A stretch of 36,977 bases of DNA from an uncultured Alistipes sp. (GTDB lineage: Bacteria; Bacteroidota; Bacteroidia; Bacteroidales; Rikenellaceae): the NCBI GenBank assembly GCA_958449275.1, contig CAUDHE010000012.1:1-36977 (forward strand), in the 5' to 3' direction. Positions 17,521-26,040 of the stretch are shown piece by piece; positions within the stretch are counted from its first letter, which is position 1; every line of letters begins with the position of its first letter. Made by a program: the position numbers and the translations under genes. The notes under the pieces were generated by a model. The model was not told the DNA's origin. It made no database searches and worked only from the letters and a program-made list of their open reading frames with translations.

Positions 17521-20500
17521 TTACAAACTCCTGAGGACGGCGACCGCCTCAGCGACGTTACTTACCCTCCTAACGGTCATGGCCAGCCGATTATTGTGCT
17601 GCTTGAGCACAAATCGGTCGGGCTGCGCGGTGACCGAGCGCAACAGCGACATGAATGTCTCGCTCTTGTAATAAGGCGAGCTGTCCTCGCCCACGAAATG
17701 GACGATTATGAGTCCGTTTTTCACCTTCACGCGCTCCATACCCAGCCGCACGGCCTCCCAGCGCAGCCGCACCACGTCGAGCAGTTCGCGCGCCGCCTCG
17801 GGCAAAGCACCGAAACGGTCGACGAGGCGGCTCTCGAAGCTCTGCAAATCCTCCTCGCGCTTGATGGCGTCGAGCTCGCGGTAGAGGCGCAGCTTCTCGG
17901 CAGGCTGGCGCACGTAGCTGTCGGGAAGTTCGGCGAGCATGTCGATCTCGATTACGGAATCGTCGATATAGGTGTCGTTCCTTACGGTCTCGGCCTCCTT
18001 CTCAGTGAGGCCCGCCACGTCGAGTCCCTCGGCACGAAGCTCGGCTATCGCTTCGCGCATGATCTTCTCGTAGGTCTCATAACCTATGTCGGCGATGAAG
18101 CCGCTCTGCTCGGCACCCAAAAGATTGCCGGCGCCGCGGATGTCGAGATCCTGCATGGCGATATTGAAGCCCGAACCCAGATCGGAGAACTCCTCGATGG
18201 CCCGCAGGCGCCGCCGAGCATCGCCCGAAAGAAGTTCGTCAGGCGGAGTTATCAGATAGCAGTAGGCTTTGCGGTTGCTGCGGCCCACGCGCCCGCGCAA
18301 CTGGTGCAGGTCGCTCAAACCGTAATAATGGGCGTTGTTTATTATTATGGTATTGGCGTTCGGCACATCGATGCCGTTCTCGACGATAGTGGTCGAAAGC
18401 AGAACGTCGAACTCGCCGTAAATGAAATCCATGATAAGCCGCTCCAACTGCTCGGCGGGCATCTTGCCGTGCCCCACGCCCACACGCGCTTTGGGACACA
18501 GACGCGTTATCATGCCCTGCAAAGTCATAAGATCCTCCACGCGGTTGTTGACGAAATAGACCTGACCTCCGCGCGACAGTTCCTCCTCGACGGCATCGCG
18601 TATGATATCCTCCGAAAACGTGTGCGATTCGGTGACGATGGTCTGGCGGTTGGGCGGCGGAGTGGAGATGACCGACAGATCGCGCGATCCCATGAGCGAG
18701 AATTGCAGCGTACGCGGAATGGGAGTGGCGGTAAGGGTCAGGGTATCGACGCTGACGCTGAGCTGCGTCAGTTTCTCTTTGGCGGCCACGCCGAATTTCT
18801 GCTCCTCGTCGATAATCAGCAGACCGAGATCGCGGAAGACGATCTGCTTGCCGAGCATCTTGTGGGTACCGATAAGTATGTCGATCTTGCCCGCCGCAAG
18901 CTCCTCGCAGATCTCGCGGGTCTGCTTGGCCGATTTCGAACGGTTGAGATACTCCACCCTTACGGGAAAATCGCGCAGACGCTCCATGAACGAACGGTAG
19001 TGCTGCAACGCGAGGATGGTAGTGGGCACCAGCACCGCAACCTGCTTGCCGTCGACGGCGGCCTTGAACGCGGCGCGGATAGCCACCTCGGTCTTGCCGA
19101 AGCCCACGTCGCCGCACACCAAACGGTCCATCGGCTGCTCAGACTCCATATCCTTCTTCACGGCCTCGATGGCGCTCTGCTGGTCGGGAGTCTCCTCCCA
19201 GCGGAACGAAGCCTCCATCTCCTGTTGCAGATAACTGTCGGTCGAGAAAGCGAATCCTTTGCTCGCCTTGCGTTTGGCATATAGAGCGATAAGCTCGCGC
19301 GAGATATCCTTGACAGCCTTTTTCGTGGCGCTTTTCAGCTTCTGCCATGCGCCGTTGCCCAGTTTGTAGATCTTGGGAGGCTCGCCCTCGCCGCTCTTGT
19401 AGCGCGAAATGCGATGGAGCGAATGGACATTCACGAACAGCACGTCGTTATCCTTGTAGACCAGTTTGATGGCCTCGTGCACCTTGCCGTTCTCGTTGAT
19501 CTTCACCAAACCGCCGAAGCGTCCCACGCCGTGGTCGATATGCACCACGTAGTCGCCCATCTTCAGTGCATTCAGCTCCGCGACGGTCATCTGCTCGTCG
19601 CGCTTGATTTCGCCATTGATACGGTAGCGACGATAGCGGTCGAATATCTGGTGGTCGGTATAGAGGCACATCTTCGTCGCATGGTCGACGAAACCTTCGT
19701 GCAGAGTCACCGCCACCGAATCGAACTCGATGCCGCGCCGCCCCATTTGGCGGAATATGTTGTCGAGACGCTCTATCTGCGCCTTGCTCTCCGAAAGAAT
19801 GTAGGTTTTGTATCCCTTGAGCGCCGAATCGGACATGTCGTCGGCCAGCACCTCGAACTTCTTGTTGAACTTGGGCTGAGGCGAGGTGCGGAACTTGACC
19901 TCAGCATCGGCCGCACGCTCCCTAAGATTATCGCGCAAAAGACAGATACGCCGCTCCTCCATGTCGCCCAACAACCCGTTGCGGCTGGTGAGCATGGTAT
20001 CGATCTGCGAAGGATCCTCCATCTCGCCCAACACACGTCGACGCAGATCGTTCACGCGGCGGAGCGCATAATCGGCGTCGAAGAACCAATAGGAGGCTTC
20101 GCCGAAGAAACGCGCCGCCGAGACCTTGTTTTCCGAGCAGGCATTCAGATTGGGAATGATCTCCACGCTCTCCGCCTTGTCGTGCGACAACTGGCTCGAT
20201 ATGTTGAAGCGGCGGATGGAGTCGATCTCGTCGCCGAAGAAATCTACGCGGAAAGGACGGCTCTCGGAATAGGAGAAGATGTCGACTATGCCACCACGCA
20301 ACGAATATTGCCCGGGTTCATAGACGAAATCGACCTGCTCGAAACCTCGTTCCGCGAGGGTCTGCTCCAAATCGTCGATACGCAACCTGTCACCCACGCT
20401 TAAACGAATCCCCCTCTCACCGAGGGTGCGAGCGTCGGCCACACGCTCGGCCAAGGCATCGGGATAGGTGCACACCACCAAATAACCGTCGTTCATGTGA

Positions 20501-20841
20501 CGGACGGCATTCATGGCATTGGTGCGCTGCACCACCCCCTGAGCATCCTCCTTGCCGTAAAGAATCGATTTCTTGTAGGATGTAGGGAAAAAGTGCACCC
20601 GCTCCTCGTCGAGAAGAGCGTAAAAGTCGTTGAGCAGATAGGCCGCGGCATCGCGGTCCTCGGCCACGAAGACGTGAATACCGCCTTTGCGGCGTATCAG
20701 CGCCGCGGAATAGAGCGAAAGAGCCCCGCCGACCAAATCTTCGAGATGGACGGTAGCGCTCCTCTTTTCGTATTCGTCGATCAGGCGGCGGAAAGGCTCC
20801 GACGACTCGATCTTGAGTAAAATATTGTCTATACTCTCCAA
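17521..20841 (-). CDS. mfd: Transcription-repair coupling factor Mfd
   Basis: The roughly 1106-residue translocase removes RNA polymerase stalled at DNA lesions and recruits UvrA. Regions in order: the UvrB-like N-terminal part (HVFVAEDRDAAAYLLNDFYALL, FFPTSYKKSILYG, LRGGIVDIFSYSESRPFRVDFFGDEID), the RNA-polymerase interaction domain (MGDYVVHIDHGVGRFGG), the helicase with Walker A GDVGFGKTEVAIRA, DEEQKFGV in the Walker B position and TATPIPRTLQFSL, and the C-terminal TRCF domain. The reading frame stays open to an ATG at 20949, but that part is the intergenic repeat. No ATG lies near the family start, so a TTG at 20841 (or 20847), giving MESIDNILLKIES, is my choice. It is first in the run with coaX. 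Confidence 0.95.
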   Translation of the reverse strand: MESIDNILLKIESSEPFRRLIDEYEKRSATVHLEDLVGGALSLYSAALIRRKGGIHVFVAEDRDAAAYLLNDFYALLDEERVHFFPTSYKKSILYGKEDAQGVVQRTNAMNAVRHMNDGYLVVCTYPDALAERVADARTLGERGIRLSVGDRLRIDDLEQTLAERGFEQVDFVYEPGQYSLRGGIVDIFSYSESRPFRVDFFGDEIDSIRRFNISSQLSHDKAESVEIIPNLNACSENKVSAARFFGEASYWFFDADYALRRVNDLRRRVLGEMEDPSQIDTMLTSRNGLLGDMEERRICLLRDNLRERAADAEVKFRTSPQPKFNKKFEVLADDMSDSALKGYKTYILSESKAQIERLDNIFRQMGRRGIEFDSVAVTLHEGFVDHATKMCLYTDHQIFDRYRRYRINGEIKRDEQMTVAELNALKMGDYVVHIDHGVGRFGGLVKINENGKVHEAIKLVYKDNDVLFVNVHSLHRISRYKSGEGEPPKIYKLGNGAWQKLKSATKKAVKDISRELIALYAKRKASKGFAFSTDSYLQQEMEASFRWEETPDQQSAIEAVKKDMESEQPMDRLVCGDVGFGKTEVAIRAAFKAAVDGKQVAVLVPTTILALQHYRSFMERLRDFPVRVEYLNRSKSAKQTREICEELAAGKIDILIGTHKMLGKQIVFRDLGLLIIDEEQKFGVAAKEKLTQLSVSVDTLTLTATPIPRTLQFSLMGSRDLSVISTPPPNRQTIVTESHTFSEDIIRDAVEEELSRGGQVYFVNNRVEDLMTLQGMITRLCPKARVGVGHGKMPAEQLERLIMDFIYGEFDVLLSTTIVENGIDVPNANTIIINNAHYYGLSDLHQLRGRVGRSNRKAYCYLITPPDELLSGDARRRLRAIEEFSDLGSGFNIAMQDLDIRGAGNLLGAEQSGFIADIGYETYEKIMREAIAELRAEGLDVAGLTEKEAETVRNDTYIDDSVIEIDMLAELPDSYVRQPAEKLRLYRELDAIKREEDLQSFESRLVDRFGALPEAARELLDVVRLRWEAVRLGMERVKVKNGLIIVHFVGEDSSPYYKSETFMSLLRSVTAQPDRFVLKQHNNRLAMTVRRVSNVAEAVAVLRSL

Positions 20842-20880
20842 AGCCAAAGAGACTGGAATAAGTAAATATTTCCGACCGAT

Positions 20881-20975
20881 ACATCGGCATCGCGTTGCGA
20901 TGACGGCAGTTCGCCGCGGCCCCACGCGGCGGACTGCTGACGCATTCACGCCGACGGCGGCTAACGCGATTCGGC
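20881..20975 (+). repeat. Intergenic palindromic repeat, family 2, copy D
   Basis: This repeat lies between rng and mfd. The main hairpin at 20905-20938 has 14-base arms (GGCAGTTCGCCGCG and CGCGGCGGACTGCT, paired with G-T wobbles) around a short loop. It is preceded by a smaller hairpin CATCGC-GTT-GCGATG at 20887-20902 and followed by GCCGACGGCGG. It matches copy G at 26641-26725 along its whole length. The frame running through it only makes mfd seem 36 residues longer. Confidence 0.8.
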
Positions 20976-21015
20976 AAACGCCTGCAATCGCACGAACAGG
21001 GATTCACCGAAAATC

Positions 21016-22560
21016 TCAGATCAGCGACGCGCCGTTGCGGTCGAGGTACTTCACGTCGACCATACCCAGACTCTGATCCGACACCACGTTGATCCACACC
21101 TTATACTTCGCCATCCAGCGACGACGCTGCGACAGCACGCCGTGGCAAAGGTAGGATGCCACGTAAGGACTGACGCGCAGGCGGATATACTTCACGCCGC
21201 GATCCTCGGTGAGGAACTGTATCTGGTTCTCGATCTTGCGGTCGAGAAGTATCGTCGGCTCGATACGCCCCGTGCCGTTGCACGTGGGACACACGTCGGT
21301 GACATCCTGAACCGCGACGGGACGCACACGCTGACGCGTGATCTGCATGAGTCCGAACTTGGAGAGCGGCAGGATCGTATGTTTGGCCTTGTCGGTGGCC
21401 ATGAGCTTGGTCATTTCGGTATACAGCGCCTGACGGTTCTGCGCCTTATGCAGGTCGATGAAGTCGATGATGACTATACCGCCCAAATCGCGCAGACGAA
21501 GCTGGCGGGCGATCTCCTTCGCGGCGGCCAGATTGACGTCCATAGCCGTCTGCTCCTGATTCTCCTCGGCCTTGGTACGGTTGCCCGAGTTGACGTCGAT
21601 GACGTTCATGGCCTCGGTGTGCTCGATAATCAGGTAGGCGCCGCGCTTGAGCGACACATATTTGGCGAACAGCGACTTGATCTGTTTCGATATGTCGAAG
21701 TTATCGAAGATGGGTACCGTGCCTCGGTAGAGCTTCACGATCTTCTCCAACTGGGGGTCGATGATTTTTATGTAGTTTTTAATCTCGCGATACATCGCCT
21801 CGTCGTCGACCGTGATCTGCGAAAAGGTCGAGTTCAGAGAATCGCGGATTATGGTATTCGCGCGGCTCATCTCGCTCATCAGCAGAGCGGGAGCCTGACT
21901 CTTGCGAATGTTGCCTACGGCTTTGTCCCACCGCTCGAGCAGCGAACGGATATCGTGCTCAATGTCGGCATCGTGGGCCTCGGCGGCCGCAGTACGTATT
22001 ATGACGCCGAAATTCTTCGGCAAAACGTTCGCCGCGATCTGACGCAGGCGTTTCTTGGTTTCGGTTGAACGTATCTTCTGCGAAATGAAGATCTTGGACG
22101 TAAAGGGAACCAGCACGACATTACGCCCTGCGAGCGATATGTCGGCCGTGAGGCGCGGGCCTTTGGTCGAAATGGCCTCCTTGGCGATCTGCACCATCAC
22201 CGTCTGGCCTACCTGAAGATAGGATGCCAGCTTGCCCGACTTCTCGATGTTCGGCTCCAGTTTCATGGTATCCACCTTCACGCCGCGCTTGCCCGGCTGA
22301 CGGCTGTCGACCACCTTCTGCAACGAAGAGAACTGATTGCCCAGATCGAGATAGTGGATGAAAGCATCCTTCTCGTGTCCGATGTTCACGAAAGCCGCAT
22401 TCAGGCCCGGCATGATCTTGCGCACGCGGCCCAGATAGATGTCTCCCACGGCAAAACCGGTCTGGCACTGCTCCTTGTTGAGCTCCACCAGCACCTTGTC
22501 CTCGCACAACGCGATCGATATCTCCGTCGGGGTGACGTTTATTACTAACTCTCGATTCAT
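21016..22560 (-). CDS. rng: Ribonuclease G / E family endoribonuclease
   Basis: The 514-residue product is an RNase E/G endonuclease for rRNA maturation and mRNA turnover. It has the S1 domain (VGDIYLGRVRKIMPGLNAAFVNIGHEKDAFIHYLDL, about residues 35-75), the DNase I-like catalytic part with the metal-binding pair in INVIDVNSGN-type and IVIIDFIDL segments, and the zinc-link motif CPTCNGTGR. The length fits RNase G, without the long disordered tail of E. coli RNase E. I choose ATG 22560 (MNRELVINVTPTEISIALCEDK) because this is where the family begins; an upstream ATG at 22596 adds only a short, unconserved stretch. Confidence 0.95.
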   Translation of the reverse strand: MNRELVINVTPTEISIALCEDKVLVELNKEQCQTGFAVGDIYLGRVRKIMPGLNAAFVNIGHEKDAFIHYLDLGNQFSSLQKVVDSRQPGKRGVKVDTMKLEPNIEKSGKLASYLQVGQTVMVQIAKEAISTKGPRLTADISLAGRNVVLVPFTSKIFISQKIRSTETKKRLRQIAANVLPKNFGVIIRTAAAEAHDADIEHDIRSLLERWDKAVGNIRKSQAPALLMSEMSRANTIIRDSLNSTFSQITVDDEAMYREIKNYIKIIDPQLEKIVKLYRGTVPIFDNFDISKQIKSLFAKYVSLKRGAYLIIEHTEAMNVIDVNSGNRTKAEENQEQTAMDVNLAAAKEIARQLRLRDLGGIVIIDFIDLHKAQNRQALYTEMTKLMATDKAKHTILPLSKFGLMQITRQRVRPVAVQDVTDVCPTCNGTGRIEPTILLDRKIENQIQFLTEDRGVKYIRLRVSPYVASYLCHGVLSQRRRWMAKYKVWINVVSDQSLGMVDVKYLDRNGASLI

Positions 22561-22595
22561 TAATAAATCCGTGGTAAAGGCGATTACATATTTCA

Positions 22596-22648
22596 ACGTA
22601 CCGTCGCGTCGCGAGTAACTCGGGTCGCCGCCTCCGACTGCGGTACGT
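22596..22648 (-). other. Structured element upstream of rng
   Basis: The outer arms ACGTACCG (22596-22603) and CGGTACGT (22641-22648) pair perfectly, and inside them a second small hairpin (GAGT-A-ACTC around 22613-22621) can form. The whole 53 bases could fold as a compact RNA in the leader of rng, ending 36 bases before its start codon. A loose promoter-like TATGCTTTG lies at its upstream end. RNase E genes of other bacteria are autoregulated through a leader; a similar role here is inference. Confidence 0.45.
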
Positions 22649-22679
22649 CAAAGCATATGATCGCGGATTAAAAATAGGC

Positions 22680-22719
22680 AAAGCTAAAGGGCGTCAGTTG
22701 AAAAAACCCTTTAGCTTTA
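22680..22719 (-). terminator. Terminator-like hairpin after the HU/ribosomal protein pair
   Basis: Perfect 12-base arms (AAAGCTAAAGGG and CCCTTTAGCTTT) enclose a 16-base loop containing six T residues. On the minus strand it comes about 40 bases after the small ribosomal gene and is followed a few bases later by TATTTTTAA. The T-run is not immediately next to the stem, so termination may be partial, allowing some read-through into rng. Confidence 0.55.
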
Positions 22720-22760
22720 TTCTTACCTACTTGCTGACGCAATACTGTCGCCCGATAAGA

Positions 22761-22850
22761 TTACTTCTTCTTATGGCGATTCTTACGCAGACGCTTCTTG
22801 CGCTTGTGCGTGGCCATCTTATGGCGCTTGTGTTTCTTTCCGTTTGGCAT
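22761..22850 (-). CDS. 29-residue AURKAIP1/COX24-domain ribosomal protein (bS22/mS38-like)
   Basis: A tiny gene translating to MPNGKKHKRHKMATHKRKKR followed by LRKNRHKKK, 29 residues of which most are Lys, Arg or His. I recognise this as the AURKAIP1/COX24 domain protein found throughout Bacteroidota and related to mitochondrial mS38 and actinobacterial bS22, a small-subunit ribosomal protein. It is distinct from bTHX, which begins MGKGD. The gene is 35 bases downstream of HU and no promoter was seen between them, so it is probably co-transcribed with HU. Confidence 0.88.
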   Translation of the reverse strand: MPNGKKHKRHKMATHKRKKRLRKNRHKKK

Positions 22851-22885
22851 AGTTTTGATATTTTAATTTAACGAAACTTTTAAAA

Positions 22886-23158
22886 TTACTTTACTTTGGC
22901 AACGAAGCTCTTGGCAGGCTTGAACGCAGGGATATTATGCTCGGGAATGGTGATCGTAGTATTCTTCGAAATATTACGAGCGACCTTCGTGGCACGCTTC
23001 TTAATGATGAAACTGCCGAACCCGCGCAAGTAAACATTGTTGTTGGCGATAAGAGAATTTCTTACGTTCTCCATAAATGCCTCCACAATGGTCTGCACCA
23101 AAACTTTCTCGGCGCCGGTACTTTTGGCGATCTCATTAACAATATCAGCCTTAGTCAT
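22886..23158 (-). CDS. hup: HU family DNA-binding protein
   Basis: The 90-residue nucleoid protein bends and wraps DNA. The family pattern is complete: N-terminal helices (MTKADIVNEIAKSTG), the GFGSF turn (YLRGFGSFIIKKRA), then the beta-arm region with the family RN...T pattern (ARNISKNTTITIPEHNIPAFKPAKSF). Length and spacing are normal for HU. It has a near-perfect Bacteroidota promoter upstream and is followed by the small ribosomal gene and rng, an order usual in the phylum. Confidence 0.97.
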   Translation of the reverse strand: MTKADIVNEIAKSTGAEKVLVQTIVEAFMENVRNSLIANNNVYLRGFGSFIIKKRATKVARNISKNTTITIPEHNIPAFKPAKSFVAKVK

Positions 23159-23204
23159 AGCAATTAGATATTTTGTAATTTAACATTTGGTTACTTTGGG
23201 TTTG

Positions 23205-23235
23205 CAAATGTACTACATTTTTAACGATTAACAAA
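23205..23235 (-). promoter_or_regulatory. Strong Bacteroidota-type promoter for HU
   Basis: On the minus strand TTTG (23232-23235) and TACATTTG (23205-23212) are separated by exactly 19 bases, the consensus arrangement in this phylum. The leader to the HU start would be about 40 bases. It is the best promoter match in the window, as expected for an abundant protein. Confidence 0.82.
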
Positions 23236-23312
23236 TTAAAAATATGTTTTTTTTCGCAAACGAACCGCTTCGATCCTTTCGGAACAAAAACCTTGCAAAA
23301 ACCGCTATCCTG

Positions 23313-23729
23313 TCAGGGCATTCCGTTGAAAGCCACCGCCAAACCCTCGACCGCCTTGTCGAGTCCGCCTTGGATTTTGCCGCCGATCATCATGCGCATC
23401 ATCATGTTCAACTCGGCATGCAGAACCATGCGGATGCGGGTGTCGTTAACGCCCGCCTCGCACAACTGGATCCAGAAAGCGAAATCGACTGGTACGCCCC
23501 CTTCGTCGCCCGTGATCTTCACATGTTTGTTCTCCACGCGCTCGGCGATGCGAAGGCGCACGGTGAATCCCTTCACCTTGAAAGAACATGTATCTTCGTC
23601 GGCCTGCCACTCCTCGACCTTGTCGCGCAAAGCGGGGGTAAGCATGTCGAAACGGCTTATCAAAGGAAACACAAAAGCGGCAGGCTTCAATATCTGCTGC
23701 TGTTTAGATTCGTATTTTTCCATTCCCAT
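23313..23729 (-). CDS. SRPBCC-fold (START-like) protein of unknown ligand
   Basis: The 138-residue soluble protein has no signal peptide. The pattern fits the SRPBCC / polyketide-cyclase helix-grip fold: an N-terminal strand and helix (ILKPAAFVFPLISRFDMLTPAL), a run of strands (TCSFKVKGFTVRLRIAERVENKHVKITG, PVDFAFWIQL, DTRIRMVLHAELN) and a long C-terminal helix (MIGGKIQGGLDKAVEGLAVAF). Such proteins bind hydrophobic ligands; I cannot tell which one here. ATG 23729 or the ATG at 23723 (MEKYESKQQ) could be the start. It has a TACCTTTG promoter element about 40 bases upstream and appears to be transcribed alone. Confidence 0.8.
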   Translation of the reverse strand: MGMEKYESKQQQILKPAAFVFPLISRFDMLTPALRDKVEEWQADEDTCSFKVKGFTVRLRIAERVENKHVKITGDEGGVPVDFAFWIQLCEAGVNDTRIRMVLHAELNMMMRMMIGGKIQGGLDKAVEGLAVAFNGMP

Positions 23730-23768
23730 AGCTTAAGAAATTGAATTTGTTCCGCATAGAGCGGACTG

Positions 23769-23776
23769 CAAAGGTA
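23769..23776 (-). promoter_or_regulatory. Bacteroidota -7 promoter element for the SRPBCC gene
   Basis: The minus-strand sequence TACCTTTG is an exact TAnnTTTG match 40 bases before the ATG at 23729. No clear -33 element was seen. Confidence 0.55.
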
Positions 23777-23792
23777 ATCATAATTTTCGATA

Positions 23793-23870
23793 TTCCGACA
23801 TTGCGGGGCGATTGCCGGCAGTCCCGAGCCGCATTCGCGCAATGCCGCCGAACTAAACGAGAGCTTCTGA
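23793..23870 (+). repeat. Degenerate family-2 repeat remnant, copy L
   Basis: The segment CGACATTGCGGGGCGATTGC followed by CGGCAGTCCCG has the order of the family-2 left part (small hairpin, then GGCAGT). The main palindrome is eroded. It lies between the SRPBCC gene and the dsbD terminator, where no gene is seen. Confidence 0.4.
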
Positions 23871-23877
23871 CCCGAGA

Positions 23878-23909
23878 TAAAAACAGCGTCGGACCTTTAG
23901 GCCCGACGC
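23878..23909 (-). terminator. Intrinsic terminator of dsbD
   Basis: On the minus strand a 10-bp stem (GCGTCGGGCC / GGTCCGACGC, one G-T wobble) with a TAAA loop is followed by TGTTTTTA. It begins 31 bases after the dsbD stop. Confidence 0.85.
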
Positions 23910-23940
23910 ATTGCAAAACCACGATATCCGACGTCGTTTT

Positions 23941-25908
23941 CTATTTGCCGGCATTATAGGCATCCACGCCACTCTGCAGGAATTTCAGGAAACCGTCCAC
24001 GTCGAGATCATAACCGCGCGGCTCCACCAGCGGCTTGCCGTCGCGACCCTGCAAAACATAATACGGCTGAGCATTGACACCGTAGGTCTTAAGCGCATAG
24101 TAAGAGTTGATCTTACCCAGCGTCTTGAGAACCTTGCCCGTGTCGGTGGTCACCCAATCGGCCTCGGGAACCTTAAGTTTGTCGTCGGCATAGAGGGCGA
24201 CTATCACGTAATCGTTACGCAACATGTCGAGCACCCGTTCGTCGGCCCACACGCGCGACTCCATCTCGCGGCAATTCACGCAGCCGTGGCCCGTAAAGTC
24301 GATGAAAAGAGGTTTGCCGACCGAGGCGGCATAGGCTTCGGCTTCAGCCAGATCGAAGAATCCGTCGAGTCCGTGAGGCAACTTGAGCACATCGCCGTAC
24401 TTCACGCCCGCAGCGTGTTTGGACGAGGACGCCGCAGCAGAAGGAGCCGCACCCGACGCGATCACGAAATCCTGACTCTGCATGGGAGGCATGTACCCCG
24501 AGAGAGCCTTCAACGGAGCGCCCCACATGCCGGGGAGCATATAAACCACGAACGAGAATACCATGACGGCGAAAATCAGTCGCGTAACCGACAGATAAGG
24601 CATGTCGCTGTCGTGCTTGAACTTCAGTTTGCCCAGAAGATAGAGTCCGAGCAGCGAGAATATGGCGATCCACAACGCCAGATAGACCTCACGGTCGAGA
24701 ATGCCCCAATGGTAGGTCTGATCCGCCACGCTCAGGAACTTGAGACCGAGAGCCAGTTCGACGAAGCCCAGCACGACCTTCACCGAATTGAGCCAACCGC
24801 CGCTCTTGGGCAACGACTTGAGCCATGTGGGAAACAGAGCGAAGAGCGTGAAAGGCAGAGCGAAGACTACAGAGAATGCCAGCATGGTGATGATCGGCGT
24901 CCAAAACTCGCCCGAGGTGGATTGAATGAGCACCGAACCCACAATGGGTCCCGTGCACGAGAACGATACGAGCACCAGCGTGAGGGCCATGAAGAATATG
25001 CCCGCCAGACCGCCTTTGTCGGATTTGGCATCGCTGTCGTTCACCAGCTTGCTCGGCAACACGATCTCGAATGCCCCGAAGAACGATGCTGCGAAGATCA
25101 TGAACACGGCGAAGAAGATCAGGTTGGGCAGCCAATGGGTGGCCAGCCAGTTGAAAATATCGGCCGTGACGGCGTCGCCGCCGATGAGCCACGTGAGGAA
25201 TATTATGACACCGATGGGCACCGTGTAGAGCACCACGATGAAGAGTCCGTACATGAGTGCGCGGAAGCGACCGCGCGCCACGCTGCCCGAACCTTTCAGG
25301 AAAAACGAAACGGTCATGGGTATCATGGGGAACACGCACGGGGTGAGCAAGGCGATCAGGGCCCAGCCCACGGCACTCAGGATGAATCCCAGCAAAGACC
25401 CGCCCGAAGCGGCCTTGGCGGACGAAACGGCCTCGCCGCCGCTCTGCGCCGACGAAGGATCGCCGACCTTTACGGTGAACTCGCGGTCGCCCGTTACGCA
25501 GTTTTGGTCGCTGCAAACCATCCAGTCGGCCGTGACGGCGATCGTCGCGCCCGACGGCGCCTTGACGTTCTGCGCAAATTCGGCCTTGCCTTCGTAATAG
25601 CCGATCTCCATCTCGAAAATGTCGTTGAACTCGCGTTCGGGATCGGACAAGGCGTACACTCCGCCGTCGAGTTCGTAACCCTCGCCCCCGGCGAACTCGA
25701 ACGTGGTGGCCACGGGACCGCCCTCGTACGGACCGAGGTCGTAGATATGCCAGCCTTCATCCAAGGCGGCCGTGAAAACGATTTGATACACGCCCTCGTC
25801 GAGCGTGTTGACTTTGGTGCTCCAGCTCACGTGATCGCCTTGGGCGCGGGCGGGAACGACGGCCGCAAACACGGCCAGCGCAAGCACTAAACTCTTTATT
25901 GCCTTCAT
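23941..25908 (-). CDS. dsbD: Thiol:disulfide interchange protein DsbD
   Basis: The 655-residue membrane protein carries electrons from cytosolic thioredoxin to periplasmic partners. After a signal peptide (MKAIKSLVLALAVFAAVVPARAQ) comes a periplasmic N-terminal domain with a Cys pair (VCSDQNC). The central DsbD membrane domain of about eight helices has the cysteine motifs LTPCVFPMIPMTV and FSCTGPIVG. A C-terminal thioredoxin-like domain follows, with active site GHGCVNCREME (CxxC), near residue 555. ATG 25908 is chosen because it gives the signal peptide; the frame is open further upstream only by chance. Two stretches, GGEAVSSAKAASGGS and SGAAPSAAASSSKHAAG, look like flexible linkers between domains. 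Confidence 0.95.
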   Translation of the reverse strand: MKAIKSLVLALAVFAAVVPARAQGDHVSWSTKVNTLDEGVYQIVFTAALDEGWHIYDLGPYEGGPVATTFEFAGGEGYELDGGVYALSDPEREFNDIFEMEIGYYEGKAEFAQNVKAPSGATIAVTADWMVCSDQNCVTGDREFTVKVGDPSSAQSGGEAVSSAKAASGGSLLGFILSAVGWALIALLTPCVFPMIPMTVSFFLKGSGSVARGRFRALMYGLFIVVLYTVPIGVIIFLTWLIGGDAVTADIFNWLATHWLPNLIFFAVFMIFAASFFGAFEIVLPSKLVNDSDAKSDKGGLAGIFFMALTLVLVSFSCTGPIVGSVLIQSTSGEFWTPIITMLAFSVVFALPFTLFALFPTWLKSLPKSGGWLNSVKVVLGFVELALGLKFLSVADQTYHWGILDREVYLALWIAIFSLLGLYLLGKLKFKHDSDMPYLSVTRLIFAVMVFSFVVYMLPGMWGAPLKALSGYMPPMQSQDFVIASGAAPSAAASSSKHAAGVKYGDVLKLPHGLDGFFDLAEAEAYAASVGKPLFIDFTGHGCVNCREMESRVWADERVLDMLRNDYVIVALYADDKLKVPEADWVTTDTGKVLKTLGKINSYYALKTYGVNAQPYYVLQGRDGKPLVEPRGYDLDVDGFLKFLQSGVDAYNAGK

Positions 25909-26040
25909 AGAAATATAATAAATTACGATTTTTGTCTTCGTCGCACGACGGCACCGTCGCCGCGGCCGCAAAAATAAGTCAAATAACAGATTCCTGCAAA
26001 TTAGGAACCTGCTATTTACGTTTTTACAGATTTACGGTCG

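Noticed and set aside
17257..19284. A 675-residue open frame antisense to coaX and mfd
   Set aside because: Both opposite-strand genes are complete and recognised; the antisense translation runs across the gap between them and shows no family pattern.
20842..20949. Thirty-six extra N-terminal residues of Mfd
   Set aside because: They translate the family-2 repeat and have no counterpart in Mfd proteins.
23911..25890. A 659-residue open frame antisense to dsbD
   Set aside because: It is rich in His, Arg, Gln and Glu, which is typical of antisense reading of this codon usage. DsbD motifs are clear on the other strand.
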